64,000 nt of DNA, taken from Roseateles puraquae. GTDB lineage: Bacteria > Pseudomonadota > Gammaproteobacteria > Burkholderiales > Burkholderiaceae_C. This document shows positions 1-9,064 of the stretch, one piece after another. Both the position numbers and the translations under genes were made by a program. How positions within the stretch are numbered: position 1 is the first letter of the stretch; every line of letters begins with the position of its first letter. The stretch lies in the NCBI RefSeq assembly GCF_002205845.1, contig NZ_NISI01000006.1:62001-126000 (forward strand). Direction: 5' to 3'. The notes below the pieces were generated by a model. That model was given only the letters and a program-made list of their open reading frames with translations. It was not told where the DNA came from and did no database searches.

Positions 1-2331
1 GAGAAATCCGACATCGCGCATCAACAGCTTTCGCTTGTAGATGCCGAACTCAGACGCCGTCAGGCCGAAGAACCAAGACGCCAAGGACGAACTCAGGATC
101 GTCGCCAGCAGATGTGCTGATTGCTTGTGTTTGCTTGGCAGCGATACGCCAAAGTACGAGTCAGTGAAGACTAGATCACGATCCGCGACGGCTACCGTGG
201 CGCGCGGATGGCCCACGACCATCTCCTTGACGATCAGCAGCGGAGCGCGATAAGTGTCTCGAGAACGCGGCCACTGGGCCTTGGCCCTATTGAATGTCTG
301 CAGGTCTCCTGGGATGTGAAAGTGCTGCATGTCGTTGGACTGCAGCAGCGCCAAGCCTCTCATCTCGTGCGCGTCGCGAGTCTGATTCGCAGGGCTACCC
401 TGTGTCAGTCCATCGCGGAACTTGGTATCAAGGCCCGAGAGCCGCTCCGCCAAGCTCTCATGCGCCACCGTCAATTCTTGCAGCAACATGAGATCGCGAC
501 GGCGCCCAACCGCAGCAGCCTTCAACTTGAGCGGTTGTTTCTCAATCTCGCCCAGCGTCAGTTGAATCACGTCGCTAGGGGCAACCTCAAATGCGTGCGT
601 TCTGGCGCCGCTGGGAGTCCAGGGGATCTGAACAACAGTCACCTGATCCTGTCGCTGCTTGGGCCTATGGCGCGCGAATAGCACCACGGCCGGCATCGCC
701 GCAGTAGCAAACAGCCAACTGCACAAGTTTGAGAGATTGACCAGCGTGACTGGAGCAAGCGCACGCATGACGTGCTGAGCCGCAGCCATCCCTGTTCCGC
801 TTCGACTGAAAAATGGCGTTGCACTGAGAATGACGCCAAAGCGGGTCTTTTCATGAGCGAACTCTGACGCCCTCAGAACAAAGTCCAGTCCCTCCCCGCG
901 CGGCTGCGCGGGCACACCGACGGCTCTGGCTTGTCGCCGGACCGCAGTTCCAGCTTGCCCCTTGAAGCTCCAGGGAGGGTTTCCAACGATCAAATCGAAG
1001 GTCTTCAGCCCGGCTGGTGTCGTCAGCACCGCCTGGCCTTCGGCTTGACTTTCTACGCTTCGCGCGTCGCCTACCAGCAAAGTCTTGCCGATTAGCGGCT
1101 GGAACTTCAACGAATGCGGTGGCTGCGGGTCTGGATCCAGTTCAAGCGCAGCCAGGTAGAGGCTGAACGCGGCAACGCGAATGGCTGCATCACTGATATC
1201 AACCCCGTAAACCTGCTTGTACAGGGTTGAGCGAATCAGATCCCTTGTTAGCGGCTGACCATTCGCTCGCAAATGCACCAAGCGTCGGAGTGCTTCGACG
1301 AGAAACACCCCCGAACCGCAGGTCAAATCGAGCACGGATTCATTGCCGGTCAGACCGTCCATGACCTCGTCAAGGACCAACGAGACAACTGACAAGCGCG
1401 TGTAGTGGACCCCGTTGCGCAATGCCTCGTTTCGCTGCCCATCGACATGGGGCTCGGCGTGCGCGAACTGTTCGTAGATCGAGCTGATCAACTCGACTGG
1501 GATCACGTCAAATTGATAGGGGAAGAAGCTGAGTTGTCCGCTTTGAGGATCGACTGCTTCGAGGAAGTCCGCAACGCGCTTCAGATGATGGCCTGCGGGT
1601 GTCGTCCTTACCGAAGACGGTGGGAACATGTCGCCGTTGAAAGTCTCAGCCAGCCAAGCAAATAGCTTGGCCGTCGCATGGCGATCTCGTAACGCTGACG
1701 GAAGTGCTAGGTGGCCGCACACGCGCTTCAAGCGCGCGGCGCTCACGATCTCGCGGTCGATCAGATACTGGGTAAAGATGACTCGGCCGATCAGTGCCTG
1801 TGCAGCGGCGCGCGCCAAGTTGCCTGCGACCAGGTCGTGTTCGAGAAACGCCAGGTCTGCAAGCAGCTTCTGATCAACACTCGTTCTGCGATCAACTGTA
1901 GGCACCTTGGCCCAGAACTGACCAGTCTCAATCGCCAGCCGCCCGGCGAGTTCGTCCAACTCGATCAGCGACGCCTCGATGTTCTCGAATCGCCTGATCA
2001 GGTGCTTCTGGGCGTCACCTTCTTTGACGGGCGCTCCGAAACCGTTGTACAGGTCAATGCGTTGCGGAGAGATGACCCACAGCAGCGGAGCGAAGCCCTC
2101 GTTCCACACCTCGCGTCGCCATTGGCTGACGACATCGTCTGAGGGAGCATGCTGCTCAAACTTAAAGTAGACGGTCAGCGAAGAGGTGCTGCGCCAAAGT
2201 GCATCCGGTGCAAAGCCGCGGCCGCGGCGCGCGGCCTTCGCTTCGGCGCCGAGCCGAAGCCCGGCGGCGGGCTTTCCGTCAGGCAGATAGCCGGTTGCGG
2301 ACAGCACATGTTCGAGGTTGGCAGCGCTCAC
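1..2331 (-). CDS. Eco57I-like N6-adenine DNA methyltransferase (partial, runs off left edge)
   Basis: The minus-strand frame is open from a GTG at 2331 to the window edge, giving at least 777 codons; the C-terminus lies outside. Two hallmark methyltransferase sites are readable: the SAM-binding motif I VLDLTCGSGVFL at about residues 333-344, and the catalytic motif IV NPPW at 451-454 within FDLIVGNPPWSF. This spacing fits Eco57I/type I-like gamma-class N6-adenine methyltransferases, which methylate adenine in restriction-modification or phage-defence systems. The N-terminal 300 residues contain SLTVYFKF and WRREVWNEGFAPLLWV segments like those of large stand-alone modification or R-M fusion proteins. 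The GTG start overlaps the stop of the upstream HTH gene (GTGA), so the two are translationally coupled. Base composition is lower in GC than the backbone, suggesting acquisition. I cannot tell whether a nuclease, helicase or specificity gene follows outside the window. Confidence 0.88.
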   Translation of the reverse strand, partial: MSAANLEHVLSATGYLPDGKPAAGLRLGAEAKAARRGRGFAPDALWRSTSSLTVYFKFEQHAPSDDVVSQWRREVWNEGFAPLLWVISPQRIDLYNGFGAPVKEGDAQKHLIRRFENIEASLIELDELAGRLAIETGQFWAKVPTVDRRTSVDQKLLADLAFLEHDLVAGNLARAAAQALIGRVIFTQYLIDREIVSAARLKRVCGHLALPSALRDRHATAKLFAWLAETFNGDMFPPSSVRTTPAGHHLKRVADFLEAVDPQSGQLSFFPYQFDVIPVELISSIYEQFAHAEPHVDGQRNEALRNGVHYTRLSVVSLVLDEVMDGLTGNESVLDLTCGSGVFLVEALRRLVHLRANGQPLTRDLIRSTLYKQVYGVDISDAAIRVAAFSLYLAALELDPDPQPPHSLKFQPLIGKTLLVGDARSVESQAEGQAVLTTPAGLKTFDLIVGNPPWSFKGQAGTAVRRQARAVGVPAQPRGEGLDFVLRASEFAHEKTRFGVILSATPFFSRSGTGMAAAQHVMRALAPVTLVNLSNLCSWLFATAAMPAVVLFARHRPKQRQDQVTVVQIPWTPSGARTHAFEVAPSDVIQLTLGEIEKQPLKLKAAAVGRRRDLMLLQELTVAHESLAERLSGLDTKFRDGLTQGSPANQTRDAHEMRGLALLQSNDMQHFHIPGDLQTFNRAKAQWPRSRDTYRAPLLIVKEMVVGHPRATVAVADRDLVFTDSYFGVSLPSKHKQSAHLLATILSSSLASWFFGLTASEFGIYKRKLLMRDVGFL

Positions 2332-2801
2332 GCCCTGCTCCGCACGGCTTCAGGTGGAAACGGCAAACTGGTCTGGCTGGGAGAGGGTGCGACGGGTAGC
2401 ACGTGCTGCTGCAACCGCGAGATGAGCGGGTTCAGCGGAATTGCCAAGGTTGGCGAAGCCGACGGGTCGATGCCCCAGCTTCCCGAATCGCAAACGCTTG
2501 CCGCAGTGGGCGTGATGATCGCGATACCGCCTTCGAGAACCGGCGCTGCGGACTCTTCCAGCAGGCGGAACAGCGTGTCAACGCCACCGCTTATCGTCCC
2601 GATGTGAACACCTAAAGAATTGACAAGTTCGTGCGTGACGGCCAAGCCCACCAAGTCAGCAAAGCTGAAGCGGGCTGCTTTCCCCGTCTTGGTCGCCAAG
2701 TAGGGAATGGTTTTGCGCCAGTGCCGCACCGTCTCAGATGAGACTCCTGTAAGGGCTCGCATCTGATCTTGGGTGAATTGGATGACTGCAAAGCCTGGCA
2801 T
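2328..2801 (-). CDS. Small MerR-like helix-turn-helix protein
   Basis: About 157 residues from the ATG at 2801; TTG codons six and five codons upstream (2819, 2816) are alternative starts, and no strong Shine-Dalgarno site decides between them. The N-terminus reads as a winged or MerR-type HTH (FTQDQMRALTGVSSETVRHWRK, split here as a helix, turn and recognition helix ending in HWRK) followed by a FSFADLVGLAVTHEL stretch, typical of MerR-like DNA-binding domains that pick tandem promoter elements. The last third (P/S-rich, ending near EAVRSRA) is not recognisable. It overlaps the methyltransferase start by four bases, so it is probably a regulator or accessory protein of that system. No catalytic motif is visible. 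Confidence 0.7.
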   Translation of the reverse strand: MPGFAVIQFTQDQMRALTGVSSETVRHWRKTIPYLATKTGKAARFSFADLVGLAVTHELVNSLGVHIGTISGGVDTLFRLLEESAAPVLEGGIAIITPTAASVCDSGSWGIDPSASPTLAIPLNPLISRLQQHVLPVAPSPSQTSLPFPPEAVRSRA

Positions 2802-3424
2802 TCGCGTTGTTGACAACAAGAAAATCAGTGGATTCTTTCATGATGAGGCGGGCTGGGCAACAGGGAACTCATAGTGTCGGCAACCCTGCTGACAAGATCC
2901 GGCTACCCAAGGAGACCGTCCAGGGAAGGGATGCGCACGGCTAGTGTGCAGACAGGCTGCCAACTTTTTTTGCAGCTTCACCCACGCCGCCGCGACAGGA
3001 AGGCTGAACTTTGGCTTGGCGAAGCATTCCAGCAGCGAGGGCGCCTACCAACTGTAGATAATGCGGGGAGGTATCTACTCCTTGCAGCTTCGTTTTGGAA
3101 CCGATTGCACGTCCAGCCGACCTTGAGCCCAGCGACCAAGAGTTGCTCGCACGGCCGTTCGTCGGACGAAGCTCGGTCAAACTGGACGTTGATCAAGCCG
3201 TCAGCAGCATTGATCGATTCGCTTGTTCTTGGCGATGGCGGAAGCCATCAACGCGCTGAGAACCTAGCACCCTGTTGCGCGCCACCCAAGACCTTCACGC
3301 TCTCGGAAACCTCCGAGAAGGTGGGTACAGCGTCAAGCAATGCGGGTAACGATGCGGGTATCAATCGAACAAATTTCGATTGATCGCCTGAAATTCTGAA
3401 TCAAATCAATGGGTTATAGAATTT
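2802..3424. other. Gene-poor junction between accessory island and trp cluster
   Basis: About 620 bases without a convincing gene. Open frames exist on both strands (for example 2874-3383 plus, 2941-3180 minus) but none has a ribosome site or recognisable protein sequence. Two perfect small hairpins are present: GATGGC/GCCATC at about 3234-3249 and TCTCGGA/TCCGAGA at 3302-3319. The last 80 bases before trpG are AT-rich and would hold its promoter, but I cannot assign -35 and -10 boxes with confidence. This could be the boundary of an inserted island. Confidence 0.5.
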
Positions 3425-4009
3425 ATGCTGCTGATGATCGACAACTACGACAGCTTCACGTTCAACATCGTCCAGTACCTCGGCGAGCTGGGCGCCGACG
3501 TGAAGGTGGTGCGCAACGACGAGATCACGGTGGCCGAGATGGCCGCGCTGAACCCGGATCACATCGTCTTCTCGCCCGGCCCCTGCACGCCCAATGAGGC
3601 GGGCGTCTGCGTGGAAGCCATCCAGCACTTCCTGGGCAAGAAGCCGCTGCTCGGCGTGTGCCTGGGCCACCAGTCCATGGGCCAGGCGCTGGGCGGCAAG
3701 ATCATCCGCGCGCAGCGGCAGATGCACGGCAAGGCCAGCACGATCACGACCGACCAGCGCGGCGTGTTCAGCGGGCTGCCGCAGAGCTTTTCGGTGATCC
3801 GCTACCACTCGCTGGTCATCGAGGAAGCCACCTGCCCCGCCGTGCTGGAGATCACGGCCCGCAGCGAGGACGGCGAGATCATGGGCGTGCGCCACCGCGA
3901 GCTGGCCGGCACCGCCACGCCGTGCGAGGGTGTGCAGTTCCACCCCGAGTCCATCTTGAGCGAGCACGGCCACGCGATGCTGCGCAACTTCCTGGAGCTC
4001 AAGCCATGA
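3425..4009 (+). CDS. trpG: Anthranilate/aminodeoxychorismate synthase glutaminase component
   Basis: 194 residues, the usual length. Class I glutamine amidotransferase that hydrolyses glutamine and channels ammonia to the TrpE (or PabB) subunit for anthranilate (or aminodeoxychorismate) synthesis in the cytoplasm. The catalytic triad is intact: Cys79 in GVCLGHQ, His173 and Glu175 in QFHPES; the oxyanion segment SPGPCTP is at 50-56. An internal ATG at codon 4 (before IDNYDSF) is an alternative start. It heads a packed run: its TGA overlaps the ATG of the threonine aldolase. In many relatives trpE lies just upstream; here a gene-poor stretch and an accessory methyltransferase are found instead. 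Confidence 0.95.
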   Translation: MLLMIDNYDSFTFNIVQYLGELGADVKVVRNDEITVAEMAALNPDHIVFSPGPCTPNEAGVCVEAIQHFLGKKPLLGVCLGHQSMGQALGGKIIRAQRQMHGKASTITTDQRGVFSGLPQSFSVIRYHSLVIEEATCPAVLEITARSEDGEIMGVRHRELAGTATPCEGVQFHPESILSEHGHAMLRNFLELKP

Positions 4010-5058
4010 GCGACTACGCGCCCACCTCGGGCGGTGCCGCGCGCGGCCCGGTGGTCGACCTGCGCAGCGACACCGTCACCAAGCCGACGCCCGCCATGCG
4101 CGAAGCCATCGCGCGGGCTGTGGTCGGTGACGATGTCTTTGGCGACGACCCGACCGTCAACGCGCTGCAGGAACGCGTCGCCGCGCTGCTTGGCAAGGAC
4201 GCGGCCCTGTTCATGCCCAGCGGCACACAGAGCAACCTCTGCGGCCTGCTCGCGCATTGCGGCCGGGGCGACGAATACCTCGTCGGCCAGCTGGCCCACA
4301 CCTACCGCTACGAAGGCGGCGGCGCGGCGGTGCTCGGCAGCATCCAGCCGCAGCCGCTGCCCAACCAGCCGGACGGCACGATCAAGCTCGAAGACATCGC
4401 GGCGGCCATCAAGCCGGACGACCCGCACTTCGCCCGCACCCGGCTGCTGGCGCTGGAGAACACCTGGGGCGGCAACATCCTGCCCGCCGGCTATGCCGAG
4501 GCTGCCTGCGACCTCGCCCACGCCCGCGGCCTGAGCACGCACCTGGACGGCGCCCGGCTGTTCAACGCCGCAGTCGCCACCGGCCGCACGGTGGCCGACC
4601 TCGCCCGCCCGTTCGACTCGGTCTCGATCTGCTTCAGCAAAGGCCTGGGCGCGCCCGTGGGTTCGATGCTGGTGGGCTCGCGCGAGTTGATCCAGCGCGC
4701 GCACCGCATCCGCAAGATGGTGGGCGGCGGCCTGCGCCAGGTCGGCCTGCTGGCCGCCGCGGCCGACCATGCGCTGACGCACCACGTCGAGCGCCTGGCC
4801 GACGACCACGCCTTGGCGCGCCGCCTCGCTGACGGCCTGGCGGCGCTGCCGGGTGTCACCGTCACGCCACCGCAGACCAATATCGTCTTCGCCCAGGTCG
4901 AAGGCGGCCGCGGCCCCGCGCTGCTGGACCACCTCAAAGCCCACGGCGTGCTGGCCACCGGCCTCATCGGCCTGCGCTTCGTCACCCACCTGGATGTCGA
5001 CGCCGCCGGCATCGACCACGCCATCGCGGCTGCCCGCGACTTCTTCGAGAAGGCTTGA
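4006..5058 (+). CDS. ltaE: Low-specificity L-threonine aldolase
   Basis: 350 residues. PLP-dependent fold-type I enzyme that splits L-threonine or L-allo-threonine to glycine and acetaldehyde. Start ATG at 4006 overlaps the trpG stop; the frame stays open further upstream but that part is only the shadow of trpG. Landmarks: [15 protein letters not shown] near residue 17, the [11 protein letters not shown] aspartate region at 179-189, and the PLP Schiff-base lysine Lys212 in [12 protein letters not shown]. It lies between trpG and trpD with no gap, so it must be transcribed with tryptophan genes. A link is not obvious: glycine supply, or simple insertion into a strong operon, are both possible. 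Confidence 0.93.
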   Translation: MSDYAPTSGGAARGPVVDLRSDTVTKPTPAMREAIARAVVGDDVFGDDPTVNALQERVAALLGKDAALFMPSGTQSNLCGLLAHCGRGDEYLVGQLAHTYRYEGGGAAVLGSIQPQPLPNQPDGTIKLEDIAAAIKPDDPHFARTRLLALENTWGGNILPAGYAEAACDLAHARGLSTHLDGARLFNAAVATGRTVADLARPFDSVSICFSKGLGAPVGSMLVGSRELIQRAHRIRKMVGGGLRQVGLLAAAADHALTHHVERLADDHALARRLADGLAALPGVTVTPPQTNIVFAQVEGGRGPALLDHLKAHGVLATGLIGLRFVTHLDVDAAGIDHAIAAARDFFEKA

Positions 5059-5063
5059 CTGCC

Positions 5064-6101
5064 ATGCCGATCACCGACACCGAAGCCCTGACCCGCGTCA
5101 TCGAGCACCGGGAGATCTTCCACGACGAGATGCTCACGCTGATGCGCCGCATCATGGCCGGCGAGATGTCGCCCGTCATCGCGGCGGCCCTCATCACCGG
5201 CCTGCGCGTGAAGAAGGAAACCATCGGCGAGATCACCGCCGCCGCGCAGGTGATGCGCGAGCTGTCCAACAAGGTGCCGCTGGGCCCCCTGCCCCACCTC
5301 GTGGATGTGGTGGGCACCGGCGGCGATGGCGCGCACAGCTTCAACATCTCGACCTGCTCGATGTTCGTGGCCGCCGCGGCCGGCGCGCAAGTGGCCAAGC
5401 ACGGCAACCGCAGCGTCAGCAGCAAGACCGGCAGCGCCGACGTGCTGGAGGCGCTGGGCGCCAACATTCAGCTCACCCCGCGCCAGGTGGCCGCGAGCGT
5501 GGCCGAATGCGGTATCGGCTTCATGTTCGCGCCCAACCACCACCCGGCGATGAAGAACATCGCGCCGGTGCGGCGTGAGCTGGGCGTGCGCACGATCTTC
5601 AACATCCTCGGGCCCCTCACCAACCCGGCAGGCGCGCCCAACATCCTGATGGGCGTGTTCCATCCCGATCTCGTCGGCATCCAGGTGCGCGTGCTGCAGC
5701 GCCTGGGGGCGGAGCATGCGCTGGTCGTCTACGGCAAGGACGGCATGGACGAGATCTCGCTAGGCGCGACCACGCTGGTGGGCGAGTTGAAGGACGGCGC
5801 CATCCGCGAGTACGAGGTGCACCCCGAGGACTTCGGCTTCGCGATGGCCAGCAACCGCAGCCTGAAGGTCGAGGGGCCCGAGCAGTCGCGCGAGATGCTG
5901 CTGGGCGTGCTTGACGGCCAGGCCGGCCCGGCGCGCGACATCGTGCTGCTCAACGCCGGTGCCACGCTCTACGCCGCCAATGTGGCCGCCTCGCTGCCCG
6001 ACGGCATCGAGCGCGCCCGCAAGGCGCTGGACAGCGGTGCTGCGCGCGCCAAGCTCGACGCCTTCGTCAAGGCGACAAAGGGCCTGGGGGGCGCGGCATG
6101 A
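5064..6101 (+). CDS. trpD: Anthranilate phosphoribosyltransferase
   Basis: 345 residues. Transfers the phosphoribosyl group of PRPP to anthranilate, second step of tryptophan synthesis. PRPP-binding glycine loop [16 protein letters not shown] is at about residues 80-95, followed by [21 protein letters not shown], the substrate and metal site. A TTG at 5055 would overlap the ltaE stop, but the ATG at 5064 has a GAGAAGG ribosome site ten bases upstream and is preferred. Its TGA overlaps the ATG of trpC. Confidence 0.96.
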   Translation: MPITDTEALTRVIEHREIFHDEMLTLMRRIMAGEMSPVIAAALITGLRVKKETIGEITAAAQVMRELSNKVPLGPLPHLVDVVGTGGDGAHSFNISTCSMFVAAAAGAQVAKHGNRSVSSKTGSADVLEALGANIQLTPRQVAASVAECGIGFMFAPNHHPAMKNIAPVRRELGVRTIFNILGPLTNPAGAPNILMGVFHPDLVGIQVRVLQRLGAEHALVVYGKDGMDEISLGATTLVGELKDGAIREYEVHPEDFGFAMASNRSLKVEGPEQSREMLLGVLDGQAGPARDIVLLNAGATLYAANVAASLPDGIERARKALDSGAARAKLDAFVKATKGLGGAA

Positions 6102-6892
6102 GCGCGGACATCCTGAACCGCATCGTCGAGGTCAAGTGGGAAGAGATCGCCGCCGCCAAGGCCCGGCGCTCGCTGGCCTCGCTGCGTGACGAGGCCGAGG
6201 GCCGGCGCGGCGAGCAGCGCGGCTTTGAGCGCGCGCTGCGGGCCAAGCTCGAAGCCGGCCAGCCGGGCGTCATCGCCGAGGTCAAGAAGGCCAGCCCCTC
6301 CAAGGGCGTGCTGCGCGAAGACTTCCGCCCCGCGGCCATCGCCGAGAGTTATGCCCGCCATGGTGCGGCCTGCCTCTCGGTGCTGACCGACGAACGCTTC
6401 TTCCAGGGCGCCACGGCCTATCTGCAGCAGGCCCGTGCCGCCTGCGAGCTGCCGGTGCTGCGCAAGGACTTCATGGTCGACGAGTACCAGGTCATGGATG
6501 CCGGCGCGATGGGTGCCGACTGCATCCTGCTGATCGCCGCCTGCCTGTCGGACGCGCAGATGAGCGACCTGGAAGCCGCCGCCCACGCCATCGGCCTGGA
6601 TGTGCTGGTGGAGGTGCACGACGGCGACGAGCTCGACCGGGCGCTCAAGCTCAAGACGCCGCTGGTGGGCATCAACAACCGCAACCTGCGCACCTTCGAG
6701 GTGACGCTGGACACCACGCTCGGCCTGCTGCCCCGCGTGCCGGCCGACCGGCTGCTGGTCACCGAAAGCGGCATCCTCGGCGCCGCCGACGTGAAGCGCA
6801 TGCGCGATGCGAACGTGCATGCCTTCCTCGTCGGCGAGGCCTTCATGCGCGCGCCCGACCCGGGCCAGGCCCTGGCCACGCTGTTCGGATGA
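6098..6892 (+). CDS. trpC: Indole-3-glycerol phosphate synthase
   Basis: 264 residues, a stand-alone TIM-barrel enzyme (not fused to TrpF). Converts carboxyphenylamino-deoxyribulose phosphate to indole-3-glycerol phosphate. Visible landmarks: [13 protein letters not shown] (catalytic lysine region, about 60-72), [27 protein letters not shown] and LLVTESGI, all expected in order. Start ATG overlaps the trpD stop and its own stop overlaps the ung start, so trpG, ltaE, trpD, trpC and ung form one run. Confidence 0.96.
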   Translation: MSADILNRIVEVKWEEIAAAKARRSLASLRDEAEGRRGEQRGFERALRAKLEAGQPGVIAEVKKASPSKGVLREDFRPAAIAESYARHGAACLSVLTDERFFQGATAYLQQARAACELPVLRKDFMVDEYQVMDAGAMGADCILLIAACLSDAQMSDLEAAAHAIGLDVLVEVHDGDELDRALKLKTPLVGINNRNLRTFEVTLDTTLGLLPRVPADRLLVTESGILGAADVKRMRDANVHAFLVGEAFMRAPDPGQALATLFG

Positions 6893-7581
6893 AGCTCCCG
6901 CTGGCCATTCCCGACACCGACTGGCGCCCGGTCGTCGACGCCTGGGCCGCCAGCCCTGTGGGCCAGAAGCTGCAGGCCTATCTCGCCGAGCGCGTGGCCG
7001 CCGGCGCCACGATCTACCCGCCGGAGCCGCTGCGCGCGCTGCGCCTGACGCCGCTGTCGCAGACCCGCGTGGTCATCCTGGGCCAGGACCCGTACCACGG
7101 CCCGGGCCAGGCCGAGGGGCTGTCCTTCAGCGTGCCCGAGGGCGTGCCCTTCCCGCCCAGCCTGCGCAACATCTTCAAGGAAATCCAGCGCGACCTCGGC
7201 AAGCCCTTCCCACCCACCGGCAGCCTGGTGCGCTGGGCCGAGGGCGGCACGCTGCTGCTCAATGCCGTGCTGACCGTGGAAGACGGCCAGGCCGCGAGCC
7301 ATGCCGGCAAGGGCTGGGAGGTGCTGACCGACGCGCTCATCCAGGCCGCCGCGCAAGACCCCGCGCCCAAGGTTTTCATGCTGTGGGGCAACTACGCCCA
7401 GGCCAAGGCCCCGCTGATCGAGGCCGCCGGCCAGGATCACCTCGTGCTGAAGGCCAACCACCCATCGCCGCTGTCGGCCACCAAGCCACCGCGCCCCTTC
7501 ATTGGCTGCGGTCACTTCTCGACGGCCAAGGCCTGGCTCGAAGAGCGCGGCCGCGGCGCACCTCGGCGAACCGCTGACTAA
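6889..7581 (+). CDS. ung: Uracil-DNA glycosylase, family 1
   Basis: 230 residues. Removes uracil from DNA arising by cytosine deamination or dUTP incorporation. The water-activating motif GQDPYHG carries Asp67, and the leucine-loop motif HPSPLS starts with His191; both are intact, placing it in the classical Ung family. ATG overlaps the trpC stop (ATGA). It converges with the DUF1176 gene, the two stops overlapping by four bases. A high-GC genome has a heavy cytosine deamination load, but co-transcription with trp genes is likely incidental. Confidence 0.96.
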   Translation: MKLPLAIPDTDWRPVVDAWAASPVGQKLQAYLAERVAAGATIYPPEPLRALRLTPLSQTRVVILGQDPYHGPGQAEGLSFSVPEGVPFPPSLRNIFKEIQRDLGKPFPPTGSLVRWAEGGTLLLNAVLTVEDGQAASHAGKGWEVLTDALIQAAAQDPAPKVFMLWGNYAQAKAPLIEAAGQDHLVLKANHPSPLSATKPPRPFIGCGHFSTAKAWLEERGRGAPRRTAD

Positions 7582-8684
7582 GGCCGGGCCGGCACGACAT
7601 TCGCGACCCAGGTGGGCAGATGCCAGGCACCGCCCGGCGCGATGAGCCGGCACTGGCCGGTGCTCGCCGACAGGGTCGGCACGAAGGCCTTGCCGTCCCA
7701 GGTCCAGGCCTCGTGGTGCCAGCAGTCGCCCAGGCCGCGGCCCTTGTGATCGGCGCTGACCGTGCCGGCGCTGTAGTCGCTGCCGTCGGTCGTCACCAGC
7801 ACCGGCGCATAGGGCTCGCGGGCGTTGATGACCCAGAAACCCGAGCCCTGGTTGTAGGCCGCCGTCCAGCACACGCCGCTGGCCAGCAGCTGGTTGCGGC
7901 CCAGGCGTCGGACTTCCAGCTCGGCCCCCGCATTCGCCCCTGACAGCAGCTCACAGCTGTCAGCGTCGGGTGTCGCCGCCCGCAGCGCGCGCAGCAGCTG
8001 CTGCTTTTGTTGCGCGCCCAGCGTCACGGGGCGGTCGTCAGTGGCTGCAGCCTTCACCACCGGCGCGGGCAGCGGCTGCGCCACCGCGGCTTCGTCGGCC
8101 GCACCGCGCTTGACCAGAGCGCCCGACGTGCCCACGCGCCCCTGGAACTCGTCCATCTTCAGCAGCACCGCCGTCGCACCCGCGTTGGACAGGGCCCACT
8201 GCGCCTTGCCGGCCTTCCAGACGACGCGCCCGGTCCCGACCAGCGCCTGCAGCAGCGCCTGCGTCTGCGCGGGGCTCAAGGCCAGGCCGCCCGAGTCGTC
8301 TGCCCAAACCACCGTGCCCACGGCGCGGCCGTCGACGAACATGCCCAGCCGCGCGTCCTTGGGCAGCTTCGCCGCCTGCGTGTCGTCGCCATAGCTGGCC
8401 AGCAACAGCTCGCCCGTGACCGGTTCACGCGGCCCGGCCTTGCGGGTCAGCAGCACCGACACGCCCGCCATGTCGTCGTCTCCCTCGGCGTGATAGCCCG
8501 CTGCCCGGCAGGTGCGGGTGTTGTCGCACACCAGCTCCCAGTCCTTGTGAGCGAACGACAGGCTCCGCTCGGGCGCCTGCGCGCTGGCGGCGAAGGCCAC
8601 GAAGGCGAGCACGAGGGCAAGAGCGACGGCGAGGGCGGTGGTCCAGCGGCTGGAAGACATGGGGGTCGGGTGGATGAAGTTCAT
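7578..8684 (-). CDS. DUF1176 family exported protein
   Basis: 368 residues. Begins with a charged residue then a long hydrophobic signal sequence (ALAVALALVLAFVAFAASAQA, cleavage expected after SAQA at about residue 36). The mature part FAHKDWELVCDNTRTCRAAGY and the later DADSCELL, GVCWTAAYNQGSGFWV and GLGDCWHHEAWTWDGKAFV segments match the DUF1176 family of periplasmic or surface proteins with paired cysteines; its function is not known. An alternative ATG lies eight codons in (8660). Single gene; converges with ung. Confidence 0.8.
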   Translation of the reverse strand: MNFIHPTPMSSSRWTTALAVALALVLAFVAFAASAQAPERSLSFAHKDWELVCDNTRTCRAAGYHAEGDDDMAGVSVLLTRKAGPREPVTGELLLASYGDDTQAAKLPKDARLGMFVDGRAVGTVVWADDSGGLALSPAQTQALLQALVGTGRVVWKAGKAQWALSNAGATAVLLKMDEFQGRVGTSGALVKRGAADEAAVAQPLPAPVVKAAATDDRPVTLGAQQKQQLLRALRAATPDADSCELLSGANAGAELEVRRLGRNQLLASGVCWTAAYNQGSGFWVINAREPYAPVLVTTDGSDYSAGTVSADHKGRGLGDCWHHEAWTWDGKAFVPTLSASTGQCRLIAPGGAWHLPTWVANVVPARP

Positions 8685-8881
8685 GTCCAGTCTCGGCTTG
8701 TGGGGCCGGAGGATGCCAGCCGGTGCCGCGGAATCTTCCTTCCGGGCCCGCAGATTGTTCCGCCAGCAGCAACTCGTCGTTCTATTCGCCCGGCTTTATC
8801 CAACTCCAGCGAATACCTACAGTGGCGACCATCGGACAAGCCCCTAGATTTCCAAGAGGGTCCCCGAGCAGGAGAGTCCCC

Positions 8882-9034
8882 ATGAACACGCGCTCCGTTT
8901 TCACGCTGATCACCGCCGCCACCGCCGTGGCCGCGCTCGCCGCTGGCATGCTGCTGGCCATCAATGCGCCCGTGCCATCGGCTGAAGATTTCGGCCAGTC
9001 CAGCGTCGTCGCCGCCAGCAACGAGCCGGCCTGA
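8882..9034 (+). CDS. Small single-pass membrane protein, unknown
   Basis: 50 residues: MNTRS, then a hydrophobic stretch from VFTLITAATA to GMLLAIN (about residues 6-28), then a short polar tail ending ASNEPA. A good ribosome site (AGGAG, about nine bases upstream at 8871-8875) supports the ATG at 8882, against the longer open frame. No family recognised; many Burkholderiales have short proteins of this kind. It lies alone between the divergent DUF1176 gene and the convergent LysR gene. Confidence 0.55.
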   Translation: MNTRSVFTLITAATAVAALAAGMLLAINAPVPSAEDFGQSSVVAASNEPA

Positions 9035-9064
9035 GGCGGGCTCGACCGTCCCGCCCCGGGCGAT

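Noticed and set aside
2874-3383. A 169-codon plus-strand open frame before trpG
   Set aside because: No recognisable protein features, no ribosome site, composition unlike a native gene; treated as non-coding junction DNA.
3380-3424. Possible trp leader or attenuator before trpG
   Set aside because: No short tryptophan-rich leader frame and no terminator hairpin with T-run in the region.
3658-4005. A 116-codon N-terminal extension of threonine aldolase
   Set aside because: The extension is the shadow of trpG in another frame; the family start at 4006 overlaps the trpG stop.
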